Origin: Pseudomonadales bacterium
Lineage (GTDB): Bacteria; Pseudomonadota; Gammaproteobacteria; Pseudomonadales; Azotimanducaceae
Direction: 5' to 3'
NCBI GenBank assembly: GCA_021295935.1
Contig: JAGWBL010000072.1
Location: forward strand, 1 to 6,018
Length of the DNA stretch: 6,018 nucleotides
This document shows positions 1 to 5,850 of the stretch, piece by piece. The notes beneath the pieces were generated by a model. The model made no database searches and was not told the origin of the DNA. It was given only the letters and a program-made list of their open reading frames with translations. A program made the translations under genes and the position numbers. The number at the start of each line of letters is the position of its first letter. Positions within the stretch are counted from its first letter, which is position 1.

Positions 1-1
1 C

Positions 2-244
2 GCGTTCTTTCGCGTCTATTGGCCCCAATCCATGCCGGGTGTCACGGCTGGAGCCATCTTGGTCTTCATACTCACGATCGGTTTCTACATCACGCCAGCC
101 ATCGTTGGCGGCACAAGCGGACAGCTCATCTCCAACATGATCGCGTTTCACATCCAGACTTCGCTGAATTGGGGGTTGGGAGCCGCCATCTCGGCCATCC
201 TGATGGTCTCCGTGCTGGTGCTGTACGCATTGTTCGACAGATAG
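2..244 (+). CDS. potB: Polyamine-type ABC transporter permease, PotB-like (3' end only)
   Basis: The last 80 codons of an inner-membrane permease whose 5' part lies outside the window; the frame opens at base 2 and ends at a TAG. The visible part starts in the cytoplasmic EAA loop, the contact site for the ATPase: the end of that loop reads FFRVYWPQSMPGVTAG, the usual 'F..V.LP.S.PG..AG' pattern. Next comes a hydrophobic helix leading into YITPAIVGG, a motif typical of PotB/PotH permeases of spermidine/putrescine importers. A final hydrophobic helix (GAAISAILMVSVLVLYALF) ends two residues before the C-terminus. It pairs with the PotC-like gene 26 nt downstream, as expected for a heterodimeric channel. 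The family is clear. The exact substrate (putrescine, spermidine or another cation) is inferred from the family and not shown by this fragment. Confidence 0.9.
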   Translation, partial: AFFRVYWPQSMPGVTAGAILVFILTIGFYITPAIVGGTSGQLISNMIAFHIQTSLNWGLGAAISAILMVSVLVLYALFDR

Positions 245-270
245 GTAGGAATCGACCAGCTGAAGCTCGC

Positions 271-1095
271 ATGAGTGCCCTTGTGAAGAGATCGGGAATC
301 GCACTTGTCTTGCGGGGCGCCGCCGCAGTCGGATTCTTCTTTCTCTTGGCCCCTCTTCTCGTCATCATTCCACTGAGCTTTAATGCGGAACCGTACTTCA
401 CCATTACGGAGGGCATGCTCAAGCTCGATCCGGACGCTTACTCGCTCCGCTGGTATCGCGAGTTGCTCGACAAGACATGGACCCGCGCGTTGAGCAACAG
501 CCTGGTGTTTGGGATCTTCGCCACCTTGATTGCGCCCGTGCTCGGGACCATGGCCGCAGTCGCGCTCAACAACCCAGGAGCGCCATTCAAGCGTGCCATC
601 ACTGCGCTTCTCATTTCGCCCATGATCACGCCGATCGTCGTGGTCGCTGTCGGCATGTTCTTCTTCTACTCGCAGATCGGTCTCGCACAGACGCATTTGG
701 GACTGATTCTGGCCCATGCCGCGCTCGGCGCGCCGTTCGTGGTGATCACGGTGAATGCCACGCTTGCGGGGTTTGACGCCAGCCTGTCTAGAGCAGCAGC
801 CAGCTTGGGCGCAACACCATGGACAGTCTTCCGAAGGGTCAAGTTGCCCCTGATTGCGCCCGGTGTGATTTCAGGTGGCTTGTTCGCGTTCGCGACATCG
901 TTCGATGAGGTTGTAGTCGTGCTGTTCATGGGAGGCCTGGAGCAACGCACCATTCCTCGTCAGATGTGGGCGGGGATTCGGGAGCAGATCAGCCCGACCA
1001 TTCTTGCCGTCGCAACGCTGCTCATCTTGTTCGCGCTGATCGTCATGGCCACGGTGGAATGGCTGCGTTTGCGGTCTTCCGCTTCCAAAGCCTGA
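271..1095 (+). CDS. potC: Polyamine-type ABC transporter permease, PotC-like
   Basis: Complete 274-residue inner-membrane permease, the usual length for PotC/PotI (COG1177-type). It would form the channel for spermidine/putrescine-type uptake together with the upstream PotB-like protein. A first membrane helix lies at about residues 17-37, followed by a periplasmic stretch with the YSLRWYRELL segment that is common in this family. Further helices run through SNSLVFGIFATLIAPVLG and ISPMITPIVVVAVGMFF. The EAA loop is at residues 174-194: RAAASLGATPW, then VKLPLIAPGV. The segment FDEVVVVLFMGG and the TIPRQMW..IRE.ISPTI.AVATLLIL region near the C-terminus are characteristic of this subfamily. ATG 271 is chosen because the frame upstream of it runs through potB in another register. 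There is no strong Shine-Dalgarno; an AGGTAGGA lies about 20 nt upstream, so coupling to potB is likely. The ATPase (PotA) and binding protein (PotD/F) are not visible. Confidence 0.93.
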   Translation: MSALVKRSGIALVLRGAAAVGFFFLLAPLLVIIPLSFNAEPYFTITEGMLKLDPDAYSLRWYRELLDKTWTRALSNSLVFGIFATLIAPVLGTMAAVALNNPGAPFKRAITALLISPMITPIVVVAVGMFFFYSQIGLAQTHLGLILAHAALGAPFVVITVNATLAGFDASLSRAAASLGATPWTVFRRVKLPLIAPGVISGGLFAFATSFDEVVVVLFMGGLEQRTIPRQMWAGIREQISPTILAVATLLILFALIVMATVEWLRLRSSASKA

Positions 1096-1253
1096 ACCGA
1101 AGGCATGCTGGAGATTGTGCAAAGGCGAGGGTGAGTCACCTCACAGCAGCTTGATTCATGTGTGCGCAATGCATACGAGAAGCGCTGCACGGCTACACCA
1201 TGCATCTGATATTGCGCGAACCGGACGCGTGTTCCAGCATGGTTCATGGCGGT

Positions 1254-1275
1254 TGCCCGGCAGACGAACCGGGCA
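1254..1275. terminator. GC-rich hairpin, possible terminator or RNA stabiliser
   Basis: TGCCCGG (1254-1260) pairs perfectly with CCGGGCA (1269-1275) around an 8-nt loop. It sits about 160 nt past the potC stop codon. No T tract follows on either strand, so intrinsic termination is only a possibility. Confidence 0.3.
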
Positions 1276-1290
1276 CGTACGTGTCACCAA

Positions 1291-1314
1291 TGTGTCGGCT
1301 TGAACGCCGACACA
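1291..1314 (-). terminator. Perfect 9-bp hairpin just past the tRNA-Leu 3' end
   Basis: TGTGTCGGC (1291-1299) and GCCGACACA (1306-1314) form a perfect 9-bp stem with a 6-nt loop. On the minus strand it starts 9 nt after the encoded CCA end of the tRNA, the position expected of a tRNA terminator or 3'-trailer stem. Only TTGG follows on that strand, so the U tract is poor. The stem could act from both directions, because the pot operon arrives from the other side. Confidence 0.45.
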
Positions 1315-1323
1315 AGAGAGCAT

Positions 1324-1410
1324 TGGTGCCTGGGGTCGGAGTCGAACCGACACATGGTCTCCCATACCAGATTTTGAGTCTGGCGCGTCTACCAGTTTCG
1401 CCACCCAGGC
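1324..1410 (-). tRNA. tRNA-Leu, anticodon CAA
   Basis: A class II tRNA of 87 nt including an encoded CCA (1324-1326). The acceptor stem is GCCTGGG (1410-1404) with CCCAGGC, discriminator A. The D loop contains AAACTGGTAGA. The anticodon stem CCAGA/TCTGG encloses loop CTCAAAA, with anticodon CAA at 1376-1374, so it reads UUG leucine codons. A 15-nt variable arm (ATGG-GAGA-CCAT stem), typical of Leu and Ser tRNAs, precedes the T arm GTCGG-TTCGACT-CCGAC. All stems pair perfectly. It lies downstream of cysS on the same strand but has its own candidate promoter. Confidence 0.97.
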
Positions 1411-1432
1411 TCGCGGGCATTGCCCAATGCGG

Positions 1433-1460
1433 ATTCTTGGACTTTGGACGGCGCAGTCAA
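1433..1460 (-). promoter_or_regulatory. Candidate sigma70-type promoter of tRNA-Leu
   Basis: On the minus strand TTGACT (1460-1455, five of six matches to the -35 consensus) is followed after 16 nt by AAGAAT (1438-1433, four of six matches to the -10 consensus). The expected start of transcription, about 1426, leaves a leader of roughly 16 nt before the mature tRNA 5' end at 1410. This is a normal arrangement for a separately transcribed tRNA gene. Confidence 0.55.
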
Positions 1461-1550
1461 GGGTTCCGAGGGGCACCACCACCACGCCGGACTCAGTGCG
1501 GCATACACCGGTCATGAATCGCCCTTGATCACTCGAGGCCATCCCGACAG

Positions 1551-1718
1551 CTAATGTCTGCGACGCACTCTCTTCCAAATGGTTCCGGACCGGCTGTCTT
1601 CGAGCTGCACGCCCCGGTGTTCAAGGTAGGTTCGAATCTCGTCCGCCTCGTGAAATTCGCGATCTTGCCGGTGCTGGTCTCGGCACTCCAACAGCCGCTC
1701 TATCTCTTCTGGGCTCAA
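1551..1718 (-). CDS. cysS: C-terminal anticodon-binding segment of CysRS, separated from cysS by an in-frame UAA
   Basis: The 55 codons after the UAA at 1721-1719 stay in the cysS reading frame and end at TAG 1553-1551. The peptide starts LSPEEIERLLECRD, continues DREFHEADEIRTYLEHRGV, and ends QLEDSRSGTIWKRVRRH. It lines up by eye with the end of bacterial CysRS: the E. coli enzyme has EIEALI..R, then AADAARDRLNEMGIVLEDG and GTTWRR. This is the C-terminal helical segment that recognises the tRNA-Cys anticodon, so the sequence is conserved coding sequence and not random read-out. It could be made separately from UUG 1718, which abuts the UAA and has GGAG (1727-1724) five nucleotides before it. 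It could also be made by rare read-through, or not at all if the UAA is a mutation. The identity of the segment is secure; its expression as an independent protein is inference. Confidence 0.7.
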   Translation of the reverse strand: MSPEEIERLLECRDQHRQDREFHEADEIRTYLEHRGVQLEDSRSGTIWKRVRRRH

Positions 1719-2954
1719 TTACGCTCCGCTCTGGAAGTACTCCTCCGGAGATCGCTGCAGAATGCCCAGCAACCAACCAGCGGCAAGCAGGCGGTCCCTG
1801 AGCCCGCGCTGCTGGTCTTTGTCGTCGCATCTGCGGATCTTCCCCGCGATCTCGTGCATCGTCGCGAGCGCCCGTGGCGTGTGCAGATCATCTTCCAGGT
1901 GACGTCGAACAGTTTCGGGAAACTCCGCCCACTGGCGATCGGCAAACGCAAGCGACGACCCGCTAAAGTCGGGTTGGGCGTGTCGGACCGCTCCGTAGAG
2001 CGAGTCGAGACTTCGTCGCGCTTGGTGAATCAACCGCAGGTCCCAGTGAAGACTCTGGCGGTGATGACCGGAGAGCAACGCGTATCTCAATGTTTCACCG
2101 TCGTGGTCGGCGAGCAGGGCGCGAATGGCACTCACATTCCCTACGCTCTTGGACATTTTGTCCTTCTCGACGGTGAGCATGCCGTTGTGTACCCAGTACC
2201 GGACATAGTCCGCTCCGTCGATGCCTCTCCCTTGGGCAAGCTCATTCTCATGGTGGGGGAAAAGCAGGTCGGAACCGCCGCCGTGTATGTCAATAGTCGA
2301 CCCGAAGTGCTCTCGAATCATCGCTGAGCACTCGATATGCCAGCCAGGGCGCCCGCGGCCCCATGGGCTTTCCCATCCAGGAAGATCAAGATCGGACGGT
2401 TTCCACAACACGAAGTCCTTCGGATCCCGCTTGTACGGAGCGATTTCCACTCGAGCTCCATCGATCATCTCGTCCAGGGTGCGGTTGGAAAGCATGCCGT
2501 AGCTGGGATCCGACGCCACGTCGAACAACACGTGGCCGTCCGCTTCGTATGCGCGATCGCTCGAAACGAGTTGAGTGATCATGGCCAGTATTGGCTCGAT
2601 GTGGTGCGTTGCTCGCGGTTCGATGTCGGGAGGCAAAACCTTCAGCGCCGAGATGTCCTCGCGATAGATCGCGGCAAACCGCTCTGCATAATCGGCGATG
2701 TCTTCGCCATTGGCGCGAGCGGCGGCGTTGATCTTGTCATCTATGTCGGTGATGTTCGCGGCGTACCGCACCTTGGAAAACGCCGTACGAAGCACACGCG
2801 CGAGGACATCGAACACGACGGGTGGTCGGGCATTGCCTATGTGAGCGCGGCTGTACACCGTGGGACCGCAGACGTACATGCGGACCACTTCGGGCTCAAG
2901 CGGTTCAAACCGAATCTTCTTGCCTGCCCGGGTCTCGTGCAGGAACAGGTTCAT
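1719..2954 (-). CDS. cysS: Cysteinyl-tRNA synthetase, catalytic part (ends at a premature UAA)
   Basis: Class I aminoacyl-tRNA synthetase that attaches cysteine to tRNA-Cys in the cytosol; normally one essential polypeptide of about 460 residues. This frame gives 411. It starts MNLFLHETRAGKK at ATG 2954, with GAGAG four nt upstream. The HIGH-type motif is AHIGNARP (HIGN at 38-41). The KMSKS loop is at 266-270, in EKDKMSKSVGN. The four zinc ligands expected from the E. coli enzyme are all present: Cys29, Cys209 (WHIEC), His234 and Glu238 (PHHENE). The helical-bundle (DALR) region follows, and the frame stops after YFQSGA, the point where other family members continue through a short linker into the anticodon-binding segment. 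That missing segment is encoded immediately after the stop in the same frame. A longer frame reaching 3086 only overlaps pepA and lacks a ribosome site. The gene lies 34 nt after pepA on the same strand and is probably cotranscribed with it. Confidence 0.93.
   Translation of the reverse strand: MNLFLHETRAGKKIRFEPLEPEVVRMYVCGPTVYSRAHIGNARPPVVFDVLARVLRTAFSKVRYAANITDIDDKINAAARANGEDIADYAERFAAIYREDISALKVLPPDIEPRATHHIEPILAMITQLVSSDRAYEADGHVLFDVASDPSYGMLSNRTLDEMIDGARVEIAPYKRDPKDFVLWKPSDLDLPGWESPWGRGRPGWHIECSAMIREHFGSTIDIHGGGSDLLFPHHENELAQGRGIDGADYVRYWVHNGMLTVEKDKMSKSVGNVSAIRALLADHDGETLRYALLSGHHRQSLHWDLRLIHQARRSLDSLYGAVRHAQPDFSGSSLAFADRQWAEFPETVRRHLEDDLHTPRALATMHEIAGKIRRCDDKDQQRGLRDRLLAAGWLLGILQRSPEEYFQSGA
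1724..1727 (-). promoter_or_regulatory. Internal Shine-Dalgarno (GGAG) before UUG 1718
   Basis: GGAG lies in the last sense codons of the cysS catalytic part, followed by CGTAA and then TTG. The 5-nt spacing is suitable for starting translation at the UUG that abuts the UAA. Such an arrangement would let ribosomes ending at the UAA restart on the C-terminal segment. GGAG is also a common chance occurrence in GC-rich coding DNA, so function is inferred. Confidence 0.4.
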
Positions 2955-2988
2955 TTCGCTCTCACGCGTTCGCGGCACTGGCTCGGTG

Positions 2989-4488
2989 TCAGCGGTATCG
3001 ATCTTCCAGATATCGGAAGACAGCCCGCAGGCCGTTGGGTTCGGCCCCGACCGGCTGCAGAGGACGTGACTTGGTGTTCCAGGCATTCATGTCGAAATGC
3101 ACCCATGACGTCCCCTCCACGAACTCCTCAAGAAACAGAGCTGCGGAGATCGCGCCACCAAGACGGTTGGGAGTGATGTTGCACAGGTCCGCAATTGGAC
3201 TCTTCAGCTCCTTGCGCATTTCGTCGTCGAGCGGCAATCTCCAGATCGGATCGAACTCCGCTTCGCCGTGGTGGATGATCTGGTCCGCGACGTCGTTGTC
3301 ATTGCAAAACAGAGCGGCGATCTGGCTGCCAAGCGCGACTCGCGCGGCACCTGTGAGCGTCGAGAAATCGATCATCAACTCCGGTCGCTCCTCGCTTGCC
3401 AGAGCCAACGCGTCACACAAGATGAGTCGTCCCTCGGCATCTGTGTTCCCGACTTCCACGGTGAGGTTCTTGTAGGTTCGTATGACGTCTCCCGGCCTGT
3501 AGGCATTGCCGGACACGGCGTTCTCGACGGCAGGAATCAACAATCTCAGCCGCACGGGCAAACGCTGGGCCATGACGAGCTTGGCAAGGCCCAATGCAGT
3601 CGCAGCGCCGGCCATGTCCTTCTTCATTGATCGCATGCCTTGCGCTGTCTTGAGGTCCAGACCTCCCGAATCAAAGCAAACGCCCTTGCCCAGCAGTGTG
3701 ACCTTGGGATTGTCGTCGTCGCCCCATCGCAGGTCCAGCAGCCGTGGCGGGCACGCGCTGGCTCGCCCGACCGTGTGAATCGTGCGGTAGCCCGCGAACA
3801 ACAGTTCGTCGCCGGTTGTGACCTGCAGTTGCGCATCGTGCGCTTCGGCAACTTCACGGACAGATCGTTCCAGGTGTTCGGGCAGCATGTCAGACGCTGG
3901 CCGATTGATCAAGTCCCGTGACAGAGCCACGGCTTCGACAACGGAACGCACCTCATCCATGGCGCCGCCGACAAAAAGACGGGCGAACTCCCGTTTCCGC
4001 CGCTTGTACGCCTCGAAACGATAGGAACCCAATCCCCAGCCCATGGCGAGAACGGGATGGTGCTCCACAAGTTCGTCAGCCAAACGGTAATCCCCGACGG
4101 GCAGCCGTCGACCCAAGCTTGCGATGCTCTGCAGGTCGGGTTCCGTTCCGATGCCCGCGACGACAGCTCCCGGCGCGCCCGTTTGATCCGGAATGGAGGC
4201 CCATTGATTTGCCTTGCCTTGGAACTTGGCACGGTCGAGCCAGCCGAGTGCCTCCGGACGCTGGGACTCCCTCCAGGCAGCGAGGTCGCGCACGCTCACC
4301 AACTGGATCGGAATGGCATCGAAGTTGTTGCGAAAGACGAGCATCGAGCGTGAGAAGATCAAGGCGGAGCAGGCATTATCCAAGAGGAGAGGTTGGAGTG
4401 CCCGGATCTGTTCGATCTGAGAGTGCCGTCCAGGGATGATTGCGGCGAGGCTGTTGGTGTGGAAGCTGAGCCGAGAGAAATCAGACAC
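2989..4488 (-). CDS. M17 leucyl aminopeptidase family protein
   Basis: A 499-residue cytosolic metallo-aminopeptidase, expected to remove N-terminal residues from peptides during protein turnover. The first 170 or so residues form the variable N-terminal domain; the rest is the catalytic domain. All signature residues have the spacing of the M17 family: Lys268 and Asp273 (GKGVCFDSGG), catalytic Lys280, Asp291 (MKKDMAGAA), then NTDAEGRL at 348-355 with Asp350, Glu352 and the catalytic Arg354. DFSTLTGAARVALG and the tail WVHFDMNAWN place it with the proteobacterial 'leucyl aminopeptidase family' branch and not with E. coli-type PepA, so no symbol is given. The start is GTG 4488; the next in-frame stop upstream is about 35 nt away with no other usual start between. 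No clear Shine-Dalgarno precedes it. The gene is followed after 34 nt by cysS. Confidence 0.93.
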   Translation of the reverse strand: MSDFSRLSFHTNSLAAIIPGRHSQIEQIRALQPLLLDNACSALIFSRSMLVFRNNFDAIPIQLVSVRDLAAWRESQRPEALGWLDRAKFQGKANQWASIPDQTGAPGAVVAGIGTEPDLQSIASLGRRLPVGDYRLADELVEHHPVLAMGWGLGSYRFEAYKRRKREFARLFVGGAMDEVRSVVEAVALSRDLINRPASDMLPEHLERSVREVAEAHDAQLQVTTGDELLFAGYRTIHTVGRASACPPRLLDLRWGDDDNPKVTLLGKGVCFDSGGLDLKTAQGMRSMKKDMAGAATALGLAKLVMAQRLPVRLRLLIPAVENAVSGNAYRPGDVIRTYKNLTVEVGNTDAEGRLILCDALALASEERPELMIDFSTLTGAARVALGSQIAALFCNDNDVADQIIHHGEAEFDPIWRLPLDDEMRKELKSPIADLCNITPNRLGGAISAALFLEEFVEGTSWVHFDMNAWNTKSRPLQPVGAEPNGLRAVFRYLEDRYR

Positions 4489-4816
4489 CGCTGACTGGCT
4501 ACTCGCGCCTGGCTGCCGGGATCATGGCTCGACAGCGGGTTTGTTCAGCAGATCAGTTCCGGCATGCGGGTGACGCTCGAACTTGCGAGCGTGGACGAGC
4601 CGAGGGGATGGGTCCCTGGCCTTCTTGAATCATTGCTTGATCTAGTTGTCTTGCAGACTCTCCGCACGGGGTACGATGGTTAAGCGCAGGTACGGCCAAC
4701 GGCCGTGAACAAGCGGTGTTTCGCCCGGTTCGCGCAGTCCCTCTAGAAACAAGTGCGGTGGAGAAGGCAGGTGCGAAACGTCTCGTGAACGAGACGTCCC
4801 CTGCATGTCGAATCGC
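4489..4816. other. 328-nt non-coding region between lipA and the aminopeptidase gene
   Basis: No credible gene is present. An open frame of 65 codons (4642-4839, minus) overlaps the lipA end, has no family features and is rejected. The region holds several inverted repeats: the post-lipA hairpin at 4778-4797; ACGGCC-AAC-GGCCGT at 4692-4706; and ACGCTCG-aacttg-CGAGCGT at 4573-4592, the last about 85 nt before the aminopeptidase start. A direct repeat TCAAG occurs twice around 4625-4645 on the minus strand. The promoter for the aminopeptidase-cysS unit should lie here, but I cannot point to a convincing -35/-10 pair. Confidence 0.6.
4778..4797 (-). terminator. Candidate terminator after lipA
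   Basis: On the minus strand ACGTCTCG-TTCA-CGAGACGT forms a perfect 8-bp stem with a tetraloop, beginning 19 nt after the lipA stop codon. It runs into TTTCG, so only a short U run follows the stem. Position and shape suit a weak intrinsic terminator of lipA; a processing or stability stem is the alternative. Confidence 0.5.
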
Positions 4817-5830
4817 TCAGGGACCTGAGTGCACGCCATCGGTCTGAGTCGGTTCCGGTAGCTGCGTCAGTTCGGCCGCGAGCCGGTCGGCGCGATAACT
4901 GCTACGCACGAGAGGGCCTGACGCTACGTCCCTGAAGCCTGTCTCCAATGCAAGCTCCCGGTAGCGATCGAACTCGTCCGGATGGATCCATCGCACCACT
5001 GGAAGATGGTTCTCGGTCGGTCTCAAGTACTGGCCGAGAGTGAGGTAGTCGACTCCATGAGCAACCAGGTGTTCCATGGACTGCTGCACTTCACTCTCGG
5101 TCTCTCCCAATCCCAGCATGAGGCTGGACTTGGTCCGACGAACGCCAAACCGTTTCGCCGCTCCGAGCACGTCCAGGGACTGCTGGTAGCCGGCGCGCGG
5201 ATCGCGCACCGTGTGTGTGAGCCGTCTCACGGTCTCGAGATTCTGGGCGAACACGTCTACTCCCGAAGTGACGACGGTTAGGACTGACGATTCTTTCCCC
5301 TGAAAGTCGGGGCACAGAGCTTCCACCACGGTGGTTGGGTTCTTTTGCTTGATGGCCCCGATGCATTCCGCGTAGTGTTTGGCACCGCCATCCTCCAGGT
5401 CATCACGATCTACAGAAGTGAGAACCACGTATCGGAGCCCCATCAATCGGACCGATTCGGCGGCACCCGCGGGTTCCTCTGGATCGAGCCAACCTCGCGG
5501 ATTGCCGGTATCGACCGCGCAGAACCTGCACGCCCTGGTGCACACAGCTCCCATCAACATGATCGTGGCTGTTCCATGACTCCAGCACTCGCCGATGTTC
5601 GGGCAATGACTCTCCTCGCACACTGTCGCAAGCCTGTTTTGGTCCACGGTGCGCTTCACATGCTGGAATCGCGCGTCATGGCCGATCCGTACCCTGATCC
5701 AAGGCGGCTTTCTCTGGGGCTCAGTCACGTCCTCGAGGGGAAGCAACCGGTTCCGCCGAACTCCGTCTCGCACCGCGACGATGCCATGTACGGTCCGATA
5801 CTTCTCGCCGCTCTTGGGCGATCGCTCCAA
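4817..5830 (-). CDS. lipA: Lipoyl synthase
   Basis: Radical SAM enzyme that inserts two sulfurs into octanoyl groups carried on lipoyl domains, the last step of lipoate synthesis for pyruvate and 2-oxoglutarate dehydrogenases and the glycine cleavage system. With the chosen start it has 337 residues, normal for the family. The auxiliary-cluster triad is CEESHCPNIGEC (Cys71, 76, 82); the radical SAM triad is CTRACRFC (Cys97, 101, 104); the C-terminal RSSY motif that contributes the serine ligand is at 309-312. GNPRGWLDPEEP, VLTSVDRDDLEDGG and LGQYLRPTENHLPV are standard LipA segments. I chose TTG 5830 because GGAG (5842-5839) precedes it by 8 nt; a TTG at 5863 in the same frame would add 11 residues but has no well-placed ribosome site. 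The family position usually written EALTPDF reads EALCPDF here. The identity is certain; the start is moderately so. Confidence 0.95.
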   Translation of the reverse strand: MERSPKSGEKYRTVHGIVAVRDGVRRNRLLPLEDVTEPQRKPPWIRVRIGHDARFQHVKRTVDQNRLATVCEESHCPNIGECWSHGTATIMLMGAVCTRACRFCAVDTGNPRGWLDPEEPAGAAESVRLMGLRYVVLTSVDRDDLEDGGAKHYAECIGAIKQKNPTTVVEALCPDFQGKESSVLTVVTSGVDVFAQNLETVRRLTHTVRDPRAGYQQSLDVLGAAKRFGVRRTKSSLMLGLGETESEVQQSMEHLVAHGVDYLTLGQYLRPTENHLPVVRWIHPDEFDRYRELALETGFRDVASGPLVRSSYRADRLAAELTQLPEPTQTDGVHSGP

Positions 5831-5838
5831 TCTGCCAG

Positions 5839-5842
5839 CTCC
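5839..5842 (-). promoter_or_regulatory. Shine-Dalgarno (GGAG) deciding the lipA start
   Basis: GGAG is followed by 8 nt and then TTG 5830 on the minus strand. The alternative TTG codons at 5863 and 5854 have no purine-rich site at suitable distance; the nearest, GAGAGG, is about 18 nt before 5863. Confidence 0.5.
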
Positions 5843-5850
5843 GTTTGGTC

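Larger units (their letters stand above)
1096..1323. other. Non-coding convergent region between the pot operon and tRNA-Leu
   Basis: No credible gene lies here. Short open frames on both strands lack ribosome sites and family features. The stretch contains three inverted repeats: an imperfect one with GCGCAATGCAT at 1164-1174 facing ATGC and ATTGCGC at 1200-1217, and perfect hairpins at 1254-1275 and 1291-1314. The pot operon (+) and the tRNA gene (-) converge on it, so these hairpins probably end or protect transcripts from either side. None has a long T run. Confidence 0.6.

Noticed and set aside
19..270. Long N-terminal extension of the PotC-like frame
   Set aside because: This part is the out-of-frame shadow of potB; its histidine- and arginine-rich translation is unlike any permease.
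1374..1718. A functional link between tRNA-Leu(CAA), which reads UUG, and the UUG after the cysS stop
   Set aside because: A UUG used as a start is read by initiator tRNA, and adjacency to one tRNA gene is not evidence of regulation; treated as coincidence.
1719..1721. UAA as a reassigned sense codon. It is the only in-frame UAA, while the other genes here end in UAG or UGA.
   Set aside because: The other complete genes contain no in-frame UAA, no bacterial code with sense UAA is known to me, and five stop codons are far too few to judge. A point mutation, error or split gene is simpler.
1554..2327. A 257-codon open frame on the + strand
   Set aside because: It lies antisense to cysS, whose motifs are unambiguous; it has no family features and reflects codon bias of the opposite strand.
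2955..3086. N-terminal extension of CysRS to 3086
   Set aside because: It overlaps the end of the aminopeptidase gene, matches nothing in CysRS, and ATG 2954 has a ribosome site and the usual family N-terminus.
2337..3176. A 279-codon open frame on the + strand
   Set aside because: It is antisense across the cysS 5' end and the aminopeptidase 3' end, both strongly supported; no recognisable protein.
4642..4839. A 65-codon minus-strand open frame between lipA and the aminopeptidase gene
   Set aside because: It overlaps the lipA 3' end, spans the candidate terminator, and its proline- and arginine-rich translation has no family features.
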